A DNA stretch of 64,000 bases from assembly GCA_011800805.1 (NCBI GenBank), contig MPNW01000274.1, forward strand, positions 78,926-142,925, written 5' to 3'. Positions 1 to 13,300 of the stretch are shown piece by piece; the first letter of the stretch is position 1, and every line of letters starts with the position of its first letter. Below the pieces are notes generated by a model. That model did no database searches. It saw only the letters and a program-made list of their open reading frames with translations, and had not been told where the DNA came from. The stretch is from Hirudo medicinalis. Its lineage: Eukaryota > Annelida > Clitellata > Hirudinida > Hirudinidae. The translations under genes and the position numbers were made by a program.

Positions 1-88
1 GAGTGAGTGAGTGAGTGAGTGAGTGAGTGAGTGAGTGAGTGAGTGAGTGAGTGAGTGAGTGAGTGAGTGAGTGAGTGAGTGAGTGAGT
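1..88. repeat. (GAGT)n tetranucleotide microsatellite
   Basis: Twenty-two uninterrupted GAGT units open the window. In the minus-strand TRRAP transcript this is an ACTC repeat beginning 3 nt after the 5' splice site of the exon ending at 92. It probably continues off the left edge. Confidence 0.97.
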
Positions 89-91
89 AAC

Positions 92-884
92 CTGTGGAGT
101 GATAAGATTTAGCAGTCTAGTGGCAGTGTTCATGAGTATATTCCTGAAGGCATGGCACTCTTCTTGGTCAACAAGCCACTGCAGTTGAAAGGATGGCATC
201 ACGATTGAAAATGATAAAATTATTTAGCACAAAATAATCTTTTTAAGGATCATATCCTCCTCCAAGATCATCATTCGTTAATGTAATCCTTTTGATATTA
301 ATAAACACCGCATCATCATCATCATCAGCAGCAATGCTGCTACACCATTACTATCATCATCATCATCATCAAAGAATCTTTGACAAGGATCATCACCAGG
401 AAGAATCTATTATAGTGGGCATCCTGCAGCTTGTTCTCAGTGAAGAAGTAATCAATGACAGCCTCAGGATGCTTCTTGAGGAACTTCACGAGGGGCTCAC
501 GGAAGGGACTGCTCGCCTGGAATGATGATGATGATGATGATGATGATGACGGTGGTGGTGGTGGTGAGTGAATGAATGAATGAAATCAATTGAATTTAAA
601 GGATGGATGATTGAGCGAGTTAAAAAATTAATCATTGGAAATAATCTACTACAAAGTAATTTCTATGCCAGGAAGCTAATAATAACAATAACGAATACTT
701 TGTAAGAAAAACAAAATTAAAACTCTCCATTGAGTCAGTTACTGTTACACCTGCCAATTAATTTGACTTAAACAATTTAGACTCAACAGACAAAACAAAA
801 TCAATTAAACTGGAAAATAGACTGAAACAGCCACTGGTGAATTAAATTTGATGCATGGATTCACAATGAATCATCACCATCACT

Positions 885-916
<32 letters not shown>

Positions 917-3900
917 CATCACTGCGACCTCAACTGACCTCGATGCAGAGATCCTTCTCTCCCTTGAGAGTGAACTTGACCAGTGGGTCGATGATCTTTG
1001 CAGAAGCAGCAGCCATGAGATGGAGCATGTTGATGATGGCCGCACATATCTTCTGCTCCTGTTCCAAGTGATGATAATTATTTTTATTAGATGATTTGCA
1101 CTAAGTATTATATTGCATGAAAGTGTTTAAGAACTAATGTGGACAATGAAATGCAAATGAGGAGCTATAGTAATGATGTTGATGGTGATGATGATGACGT
1201 TGATGGCGTTGATGATGTTGATGGTGTTGATGATGATGATCATTCTAGTGACAACATGGATGTCATGGAAAACAATGATGATAATGCTTCCTGCACCTTA
1301 CAAATCAAGCAACCCCATGTCCCTCCAGGTGTCACCACCAACATCATCATCATCACCACCACCACCATCATCACCAGCACCTCCCAACAGAGACGACCAT
1401 CGCATGGTATGCACTCACCGTGGGTACGACCTGTCCTGTGACTCGGACCTGGTTGATCCTCTGAGGAGCTGCCGAGTAATCGAGCCACTTCTTCAGGTGT
1501 GCCTGCCACGAGAAGGAAACGAGTCATGAATATCATGAATAATTAATAAGGTAATACGATGATAGGCTTTTCTGTCGCTGGTCACTTTAATTGAATAAAA
1601 TCACTAAGCTATTAAATGAAACATTGGTTAAATATCCTAAATTCTGCCAGAAAACATCAATGCCATTATCGTCATCATCATTGCCATCACCACCATCATC
1701 ATCATCATCATCACCATCACTACCATCTTCCTCACCAGCATCTGTTCGCAGAGCTTCTCATTGAAGGTCGTGGGAAAAATCTGTGTCAGGTCGGTGATGA
1801 CCCTAATGTTATGTAGGTCGAGCTGCTGGAAATCCTGCAAGCACTGGAGCAGGGGTCGCATGGTCTGGTGGACCGTCGAGGTGTCCATCTGGAAGCCCGA
1901 CACAAACTGGAAGAAAGGTTTGTGTTTGAGTGAAGGTTTAATACGAAAATATCAACATCAGAAACAAACGACATCAACTCGCTCGGAGGTCACCGACAAT
2001 ATTTAACTCATGAATATACAAATTCCAACTTTTAAAATGCAATAATACACTATGAATGCGAACACGGATATGGATATGTATATGTATATACAATATGGAC
2101 ATGTTTATGTATGCAGATGTAATAGATATAAAGCAAAAGAAACACTTCATTACCAAGACCGTACAAATGTCATAACAATAACGAACTCATTCCCTAAAGA
2201 TTAATATATTTTAACGAATATTAATCATCCTCATCATTATCATTAGGTCATCACCTTCTTCAAACAGTTGTAGGCCACTTGGTGCAGGTCGGCATTGGTG
2301 GAGTTGAGGGCCTTGTAGAGGATGGAGAACACCCCTGCCCTGCTCTCGGGGACATAGTGCATTGTCGAGAGGACCTCTGTAACGAGAATCGACGATGATT
2401 ATGATGATGATGATGATGATGCACAATGAAAAGGGAGATCACAATTAAAACATAGTGACAACAGAACTAAATCATCATCATCATCATCATAGTTCTCATC
2501 ATCACAATCATCATCATCATCATCATTCCAACTCACTGATGGCTGAGATCCTGAGTGGTGTGAAGTCAGTGAGGTTCTTGTAGCAGTTGAGCCTGACGAG
2601 GTTTGCGTCGTCAGTTTCGCAGATGCTCGACAACTCCTGGTAAAAGAGCTTGAACTCGACGACATTCATGTCCATGGCAACCAGCCGTGGTTCGAGGGAG
2701 AGGCAGAAGGCGTTCCCCTCCTGGAGTCCAGAAAAGAAAATCGTCGAGTTAAGTCGATGGATTTGAGTCGGGAGGAGATCGATTGGTCGTAATTACAAGG
2801 AAATAATTAATTATCGATAGGCTACTGCTGTGAATTAGTTAATAATTGTCACTAATGACATAACAATATAACTTGATGATTAATAATGACCTTTAATTAA
2901 GCAAGAAATCAATCAATCAATCAAAAACCCGTCGCATCAACCGACCATGATGCCCATCTGAATGAGAGGTGGCTGGAATCTTAGCAGGTGCTTCTTGGGT
3001 GGCACCAGTTCGTTGAAGACCTCCTTGACGGGTTCGAGGAGTTCCGTCACGCTGCACTCCTTGATCTCCGAGAGCCTCCTCAGCACTGCGACGACCTGCT
3101 CTCTGACCTGCTGGTTCGGACTGCAGATTTGTGCCGCCAGCTCCTTGATGACCTCGGACGAGGACTTGGAATGGAGGTCGACGAGGTCGGTGCCTTGGAC
3201 GTCGGAGATACTCCTGCAGCACTTGGCGCACATGTCGTTCATGACGGACTTGGCCAGGGTCAGAGCCCCGTTGGACACTTCCCCCGAGAGGTCAAGGATG
3301 ACGAAGATGAGCGCCTTAAGGAAGACGACTTGGTGATTCAACAGGAAGGAAATGGAAGCATGATCTGCCAGGAACTTCACTCCTTCACAGCTACATTAAT
3401 AAATTATTATTATTATATTTATTTGTACTAATAAAACTACTAACACTAACGAATAACTCATCACATGATCAATTTATATTATTTAATAAAAATTCAACAA
3501 ATAAAAATAAAGGCTCATTAAGTTACATTTAAGTTAACTCATTAAGTTAGGCTCCACCTACCCTCCATCTTGTTGTACCAGGATCGTTCGTAGCAGAGTT
3601 CCAGAACCTTGTCTGAGAAGTACTCGAAGAAGGGGAGAGAGAAGACTCTGTCGACAGTTCCGAGGACGGTCACGGCGACTCTGACCGACGTGGAGAGTGC
3701 AGACAGACCGGCAGGGCACAATTCCCTGTCGTCCGACCCCATGACGTCGAGGACGGCGTTGACCAGGGTGTGCGGATCGAGGGCCGTCTTGAGGCTGTTT
3801 TTTATTATTTCGGTCGAAACGGCTTTCGGTCCTGCCTGCTTCGAGATGGCCACCAGTGTGTACTGCGTGACCGTCGACATGACGAACTCTACGACCTCTT

Positions 3901-4035
3901 TGCCGAAGAGCTCCTTGATGGTCGAAGCAACTGAGGTGGAGGCAATCAAAACATTATTATCATCATCATCTTCACCATCACCATCACCATCACCATCACC
4001 ATCACCATCACCATCACCATCACCATCACCATCAC

Positions 4036-4068
<33 letters not shown>

Positions 4069-7000
4069 TATTATTATTATTATTATTGCTATTATTACTT
4101 TCTGTACAATTATCTGAAAGCACTCTAACATATTGTGCATCACGCATGAGCATTTCAAAGGTCGATTACATAATTAGCCAATTAGAATAACGGTAAAAAT
4201 AATAATAATAACAAATAACTAAATTAATCAATATTTGAATGGTTCTATTAAAGTAGCAATCCACTTACTGAGCATGGCACTGAGTGCAGTCTGTTGGATG
4301 GATCTGAACTGTGCATCTATGCAAATATAGGGTGCCACGTTGCTCTGTATCGGCCTGGTGCCGAAGCTGGTGTTGGGAGATTAAATAAAAATGTTAACTT
4401 TATCAGCCATTACAATGTAATATTAATTCTGCTTAATGATAAGAAATATTTATTAACATTAGCAATATTATCACTGCTAACATCATTATCATGCATAATG
4501 ATAATGTGTATATAATTATTATTAATTATATATATACTTAATTATATATACTAGAATAACCACTTGTAGATTACCTTCCAAATTTACATTTTATTTATTT
4601 TACGATCGATCCAAAAATTCATCGGATACTCACTCGACGTGCGAGAAGTTCGTCAGGAGGGCTTCCTTGATGGCAGCAGTGTTGTCAACGACGGGGAGGC
4701 TCCGATCGTCGGGCAGGATCGGTCGACAGTCGACGGCCATCGACGTGATCAGGTAGGTCTTGACCAGGTTCCAGGCGTGCTGCTGGTAGAAAAGGTCGAA
4801 GGTCGGAGCCGGAGGCGGGTTGGTGGAGGGGATGGGCGGCGCTGCCGACGTCTTGAGCAAGTTGAAGGCAGATTCTATGGCCGCCATCACGGGGAGGTAC
4901 ATGAACTGCCGACAGTTGTGGAACGTCACTGCCATTGTCGGTCCGACGTCCTCGTACTTCCTCCTGGATAGCTGGAGAGTGTCAAAGGAGCCGAGCCGGT
5001 TAGTAGTCAGGATAACTAAACTAAACTAGGCAGGCAACCAAATAATCCAAGGTAACTAGAGTTATCAATTATTAAAGCACTTCTAATAGAATTATCACTA
5101 ACAAATCGATCCTAAAAGTGGGACAAAAATGTAACATTAAATGTGGGACCAAAATATAACCGACCTCCTGGGGAGCACTGAGCACCCTCCTGTTGCTGCC
5201 CCCGAACTTTCCGAGAACCCTGAAGGCCACGGACGACGTCGAATCTGAAGGACTGCCAAGACAGTGCCATAGAGCCTGCAATTCGAAGACTCAAGATGGA
5301 ATCGGCCAATCAAACAATTTATGTTACTGATCAATTAAGTGTAAATTCTAGCTTGACACTTTTGAAATTCATCATTTGTTTATAAGTTGACGTAAGTGTA
5401 AATGTAAATGTGAATGATGTAAATGACATCATTTTAGAGTAAGATGATAATATTTATTGTAAGATGATAATAATATTTATGGCAAGTACTTATTATAATT
5501 TATATTACAATGTTACAATCTATGTTATGCTGAAGTAAAAAATGTTTGCCACCAGAGAAGAACGAGGTGACATTAAACTTCAAAAAGCAACCTGCATCAA
5601 CTCGGCCTTTACGGGCTCGATGTGACTGAAGAGGAAATCTGGCTGGAGGTTGTCCACACAGAGTTCGAGCGTACGAAGGCCCTGGATGAGGATTGAATCG
5701 ATCAGGAAGGCATTTTATAATAAATTGTTATTTGAACAAAACCTGCAAGCCATAATAACAATAACAACAAATATTTTAACTTATTACTACTACATTGTTT
5801 TCTCCAGTTTTATCAAACAATTCATCTAATATTCCATGGTCATTGTGCATTGCTACAATTTTTGTACAAAAGGACAGCCCGAAGGGACGTACACCCGCCG
5901 ATGGGCTGCCTGTCCCAATGAAATAGTTCAAGGCCGAATTTCAATGTCAAAAAAGAAAGGAACCAATCAGGAGAGCAAAAATTTAAAGTGGCAGTTCGAC
6001 AACAGAAATTAGACGCACGACGGAAAATCCACACGAGATGATTTCACTCATTTAAAATTTATGATTTGTAGGAATGTTTGAATGTGGTTATGAACTCGGA
6101 GAATGTAACGGTGACAGGAATCGAAGAAAATGTGCAAAGACATTACTTATTATTACACACAGTAACGACAACAGCAGCAAATAATTCAATGTCAATTAAT
6201 TAAAGAAATAAAATAAGTCCACAAAAGAAATTCCACCTGACTGACAAGAGTCTGTGATCCATTCAGAGCGGACACTAGCGGGTCCATGAGCATGGGCAGG
6301 TAAGGCAGGAGGCTCGACAGTCGAACGGGGACCGTCAGGCAGAGCTCGACGAACAGGTCCTTCATGTGTTGCTTGTGCAGCCCGCTCTGCAGGTTGTTGA
6401 GGCCTGTTGTTTCAGTTGTAACTAATTAACAGTATTTGTATTTGCTTTCAGCCGATCTCTCGAGTGCCTTGTACATCCAAGCAGGATATGAAGGCATTTT
6501 TTTAAGTGGTATTTCATTAATGTCCTCGGCACAACTTGATGAGTAAGACAAGGAAGGCACTTTTTAATCGCTCTGCCATTTATATAGCACCCCAACCCAA
6601 GGGCACTCCGTGACAGATCAGGCCGGGTTGCAAGCATGACCACGATTATGACTGCAGCCATTACTCCAACAAGCAGGAATGCAATCCTTTAGGCCAACCT
6701 GCACACTGGTTAATTGGTTAATTACTAACCGGTCGAAGTCATTATGCCATTCAAGAATGCGATCAATGGTAATTGATATAAGTACTCTCATAACATTGTA
6801 GCTAGCAATGATAACTAAAACACGTCCAACATTAACTTCAATAGCTACATACTCATGATTATCACAACAAGCATTGAAATATTATACAATAATCAATTTA
6901 TAATTGCGATGAATCAACCCGACCTTGAAGGAGGTTGGGCAGGAGTGGAAGGAATTCCTGGTACAAGAGGTCGTGACTCCCTCCCCCGATGGACCGGAAC

Positions 7001-7555
7001 AGGGCACGGAGGAGAAGGAAGTAGTTGTAGGGCTCCTTGGCCATGCGGGCCATGTCCATGGCTTTGTTCACGATGGTGTGCAGGTGAGGCTGATAAAGGT
7101 AACGCATTATATTTACATCGGTGATGACGACCAAAGATGATTTTACGTTTAATGTTAATTTGTGATCATGCTAACGACATTGAAACCAATGAATGACGAC
7201 GACGAGGATGACGACGACTAAGTTTAGATAAGTTTGAAATAGTGAGATAACAATTATCACTTTCAACATCTGCTCATTCTCATTGGCAAGGAGAGACACT
7301 GAACCAAAGACGAGTTTGAAGAGTTTCAAGTACAGGTTCGACCTTTCTGCATTCGCTGGAAACGTAAGGCATTTCATTTGTCATTAAATTTCATTAAGTT
7401 ATGGATAATTACAGGGAGATTTTATTAAATTTTACTAATTGACCAAAACAATTTAGTAATCAATTATTTAATTAACATAACAACATCAACTGACATACGA
7501 GTTTATTTACTCACTCCCACCCAAGCATTAAAAAGTTTTAAAACATTGTTTATGA

Positions 7556-7595
<40 letters not shown>

Positions 7596-7672
7596 ATCAA
7601 ATTAACCAATATCAAACTATCATCATCATCATCATTATCACCACCACCATCACAATCATCATCATCATCATC

Positions 7673-7706
<34 letters not shown>

Positions 7707-8715
7707 TCGCTATCACTCACATCCCATCTCGTCCATGTGCTTGAGAAGGAATTCCACCAATATGGTTGCAAAAGTGGCAGACGTGGTGGAGCTAGCCAGA
7801 AAGGAATTGGCTATGATCTGCCATGGTAATGATGTTCCAATATTATTGGTACTGTTGATGTCACCAATTAATGACAACGGACAAAATGTTTCTACACTCA
7901 TAAACATCATTAACATAATTTATCATTAAACAGCATTTAAATGGCATTTCATTGGCTGACCTGAAGGGCATAGTTGCTGTGAATTCTGGCTACCATGTAC
8001 TGCAAAGGGAAAGGCATGATAAGCGCATCGATTAGCATAAAATAAATAATATTATAATTTATTACAATTGACTCACCTCGACCACGGTGGAAAAGATCTC
8101 CTTGAATGTGAGCTGGCTCAACATCACAAACTGCGAACACGGCACGTCAATATTTAAATGTCATTAGAATAATTAAGCTCTAGCTAGCTGGCAGCTCAAT
8201 GTATTCAACAAATAGTTTGCCTAATATATATATGCAAATCAGCATAAGATGGATCGATGGATTGATTGGATGACAATTAAATGATCAATGGAGTGGTTAG
8301 TCTGTTGGTCGATTCATTTGCTTACCACTCCAGCAAAATGCTCCAGCACCTCTTTCTCCTCCCTTGTGCGTACAGTTTGCGCATTCCTGGAAAATCAAGC
8401 ACATCCATGAAACCAAACAATTTTCTTCCTATTTATCACAAAAGACATTAATGTTTACTAGGACATCCAAAGTAAGGTAATGCACATTAGCATAATAACT
8501 CATCAACATAATGAGTGTTCATGGCGTAACAATTCCATGATGTCAACATAACTACTATCACAACTTACGACGGGGGCCTGACTTGGGTTTGACCCTGTGG
8601 GGTGGTGTTGATGGTGTAGATGTCGAGGGCAAGAAGGGCATACTTCACCAGTCTGATGTAGACGAGGGTCTCTTTTGGAAGGAGCTGCTTGTTCTGGATC
8701 ATCATCAAGTCTGCA

Positions 8716-8768
<53 letters not shown>

Positions 8769-9080
8769 CGATGATGATGATGATGATGATGATTTCAAAA
8801 CTCGATTATAATAAAGCATTTGCTCAGCTGCCATCATCATAACCCTCATCATTTTAACCATCACATCGCATTACAATATCATTATATCCATCACATTATC
8901 ATAATCACTTCCATCGCTGCCCTTGACCTACCCAAGTTGGGGGCCTTGCAATTGGAGAGTCCCCAAGTGATGGTCTTGACTCCTGACACCAGAGTCTTGA
9001 CGAGGCTTCGGCATTCCACCACTGAATACAACTGAACCTGTATGACCCCTCCCACAGTTGGAGTGACCTTTACCAGCTAA

Positions 9081-9167
<87 letters not shown>

Positions 9168-9289
9168 ATAGTAATAGTAATAATAATTAATAATAACATA
9201 TTAGTTTGGATTTTCNGAGGCTTCGGCATTCCACCACTGAATACAACTGAACCTGTATGACCCCTCCCACAGTTGGAGTGACCTTTACC

Positions 9290-9379
<90 letters not shown>

Positions 9380-10348
9380 AGTGTAATCATAATATTGATT
9401 ATTTTGTTACAATAGTTGTTCTGCGTGTGTTTAGGTAGAATGATTAATATTCATTCAAATAAATACACAAATAAATATTCCTTGACAATTAAGTTGAAAT
9501 ACAATAAAACCATGACGAGACATTTGTGCCTCCGACCGATGTCAGGACAAAAGAAACCGCTCGCATCAAAGCTAATATAAGAAATAGAAATATTAAATGA
9601 TATTAAATATCATTTTCAACTGACCTTGTTTTCTTCCTTATCATTGGCTGCAGCATTAAGTGGTGTCAAAGAGCTCGACATCAGTGGAGTTTTGGAGCCA
9701 TCGACCTCTTTGGAATCTGTCGACAAAGTCCTCTGATTTGCTCCTAACAATGGGGGAGCCGCTGCCAATTGGCTGCTGGGATACTGGGACGGCCCTGGGG
9801 AGGAGGAGCCAGGCTGCCCGGATAGGGGCTTTCCAGTGAGTTCTGGCTGCTTGCTGCATCAATTATCATCAAGTATCAATAATAAACCCAAGTGATTAAC
9901 TTACATTAACCAATTAACACTGATTATGTAATTAATTCCTAATGTAATAAAAATCAAGTTGATCCTGCACCGACGTACCACTTGCTCAGCAGGTATGGCA
10001 TCTGTATTTCAGCAATGGCCTTGAACTTCAAGACGTAGACCTCAAGGATCCTCAGCAACAGTTCCCTGCCCTGATTAGTTGCAATGATTGGTAACAAATG
10101 TGGTAAATAAACAGGCATCCAAACATCTTTTAAGAGTGTGTAAATGTACACCATCGTTCTAGATTATTTTCACCATACCCTCGGTCGGGTGTAATTAATA
10201 TTAATATTAATATTTAATGTTATTAATTTTATTGTTCGATTAATATTTCATTCTACATTCGTTACCAAATGCTGCCGTTCGTTGACCTCATTTTGATGGG
10301 TTTGGTCATTATTTACTGAATTAAGTACAGGTTCCCTTGGTTCGTTAA

Positions 10349-10381
<33 letters not shown>

Positions 10382-13300
10382 AGTAGTAATGAAAATAATA
10401 ATTTTAATTATAACAATTTAAAATCTCATTTATCCTGCGAAGCACCAACTCAAATCGACCGATCTCCGACTCACGTTTTCATTTTCCGAGTCGCTCTTTT
10501 GGCGGATGCTGTCGACGAGGTTGAGCAGCAACTTGCAACTCATGTTCTGGATGCTCGATGGAAGAGAATCGTCGTGGATGTTCTTGGAGAAGAGACTGAC
10601 GGCCATGGACAAGTGAGAGAGGGACAGGCTCTGGCGAATGTGGTGGACCAGATCGGCAAGGGTGCTGTAAGCTAGGGGCCTGTGAAGATGGTGGAAAAAC
10701 TTGCATATGATTTTATGGTAGACCTGATGATAATGGTTCACAGGCATTGCCAATGGCAGTTTAAAATTTAGAATGCAGGATTGTACAAGAGAAGTAATGG
10801 TGCTGAATAATCGTAATTATAGCAGTCAGCATTATTAGTATTATCAATTTTATTACTATTATATTATTATTATTATTAATTATTAATATTAAGCGTGGAT
10901 TAACTGTTGCAATAGTCATTCAGCTCAAGTTAGTCGAGGCCTGCTCACCTGAGTGATTCGTGGGCAGTCCATCCGACACCAATGAGTGTGGCTTCATCGA
11001 AGAGCTTGTCGATGTGCGATATGAACTCTGCATATCATTTTAAATGTGATGCTTTTATACCGAACAAGTGAATCTTTCATTTGTTCATTCAATCATTATG
11101 AATTCATTCATGCATTCACTCACTCACTCATTACTGCATGCATGCATGCATGCTTAAATGAATGCCTGATTAACTAAACTAATGCAATTAGAAAATTAAA
11201 ATTTTTTAGATCTGGTCCTAATCATGTCTTTCATTAATAGTTCAGCATTCTTATTCACATTAATTCACAAGCATGACATCATCATAGTCATCGTCATCAT
11301 CATCATCATCATCATCATCACCGAGATACAAACTAATCCTGAGATCGGTGGCCAGGATGTGCCTGGCTGCAATAAGCAATTCCTTCCTCAGGTGGGCGAC
11401 CTCTGAAGGGCAATAGGCAAAAAGGTCGAGCATCCCCTGGGCCATCTGTCTCGAATGGACGCCTATGAGCTCCTGGTAGATCCTTATGATGTAAGCCAGA
11501 AAGGAGAGGGTCTTAATCTGGGCTGCCACGAAATCCACAAACACCTCCTTGTTGAAGTGCTCTGATTTCCTGCGTTGGTTAGAGGGGGGTGAATGCGATT
11601 TGACGGCCGATTGAGGATGAGGTTGTCAATTAGTTAATCAGTTAATTAGTTGATTAGATGATTAGTTGATTAGTTGATTAATGGTTGAGTGATTGTTTGA
11701 GCTTAGATTGATGATATGGATTAAGGAAAAAGATAAAGCCATCATGACATTTTGCAAACTAATCATGAGACTTAGATCTAGTAGACTCATCACCGTCATC
11801 ATCACCATCATCATTATCATCATCATCATATTTCACTCACTGAAGCTGCTGAGGGGGCTGCATGTTGATGGCATGGATAACGAGCGGTATCATGTCCATG
11901 ACCTCTGTTTGCACTTGATTCTTGTACAACTGGTACATGAGGACCACAATGATCGGTAACTCCGCCAGAACCTTCAGGGACATCTCGGCGCGGGGAAGCA
12001 AGTTGTACTGCAATGTTAGAATGTGAGTTAAATGATGATGATGATGATAACAATAATAATACTAATAATGATAATGATAATGAAAAACTAATAAAAACGT
12101 AATTTATGAATAATCTTTTTTTCCAACTTCTGACTCACGCTGACATTCTGGTTCTCGGCGTTCTTCTTCTCCGTGACAACGGTCATCATGACGACGACCT
12201 CCTGGAGCAGCGACTTCAAGTCGACCTCGGATATGTCCGCGACCTTGAGCTGGGTCCGGTGCTCGAACATCTTGTCCATGCGTGTGGGGAGCAGCTTGTA
12301 GATCTCTATGACGTACCGGAGAAAGTTGGACACTTCGGGCGAGTAGGCAGGTCTGAACTGTTTGCTCAACTCTATGATGATCCTCAGAGCCACGAGAGCA
12401 TTGTCCTCGCAGTCAACCTGGAGCATACGTGCATGTAGTTCCACGTGATTATCATAAATTATGTTAATCCAACGAATGAGGTAAAGGGAGGTCAAAGAGT
12501 CAAAGAGTGCAGGTTGAAAACTCACCTTGATGAGTTGGAACATGAAATTGAGAATGTCGACCACCCGAGGCTTGAGGTGATCGTTTGACGGAATCCTGTG
12601 AATCAGCTCCAACAGCATCTTCCTCAGTTGCTGGTGATGATGATGATAATGTTGATGATGATGGTGATGATGGTGATAATTTCAATAATGTTGCTATTGA
12701 TAGCAATGGTTATGAGGATGATGTCTACATGATGATAACTACATAGCTTCAAGCAGCACAGGTATGCAAAATAGAAATAAAAAGTGGAATGACTGAATAA
12801 AATCAGCTTTTGTTATTTAGTTGAATGGTGGTGATGGTTACAATGTTTTGATGGTGGTGATGGTTACAATGTTTTGATGGTGGTGATGGTTACAATGTTT
12901 TGATGGTGGTGATGGTTACAATGTTTTGATGGTGGTGATGAGGCCACATGAGGCATGTTGTGGCATCCATAATTGTATTGCTAGCATATCAATAGTTGTC
13001 AAATATCAGCATATTCGCAGTATGACCAATGTAAACCTGAATCAAACGAATTACTTTAATTTAAAAACAATCAACCTGGCTCGTATATTCCGAGACGAAG
13101 ACAGGCTCGCTCTCCTGCAGAACTCTCATGAACACCTTGATGGCATCTCCGATGAACTGGGGGTACTGAGGCAACGATCCGATCAGCTGTCGGCAGGGGG
13201 AAGAGGTTTCGACCAATGGTTATTTAATAGTAATTGGTAATTTTCAGTAAAAAAGTGTTGTCTCAAAGATGGTGAAAGTGGAGGTAACGGTTGTAATTAT

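Noticed and set aside
3542..4153. Long reading frame with Gly-Asp or Asp runs
   Set aside because: Only ~3558-3930 is a TRRAP exon; the Gly-Asp part is the intronic hexanucleotide repeat read through.
8565..9390. Reading frames with poly-Ser and poly-Ile
   Set aside because: They are ATG microsatellites in frame; the true TRRAP exons 8569-8710 and 8932-9076 end at good splice sites before the repeats.
12825..12941. CRISPR-like array
   Set aside because: Perfect head-to-tail repeats with no spacers, inside a eukaryotic intron.
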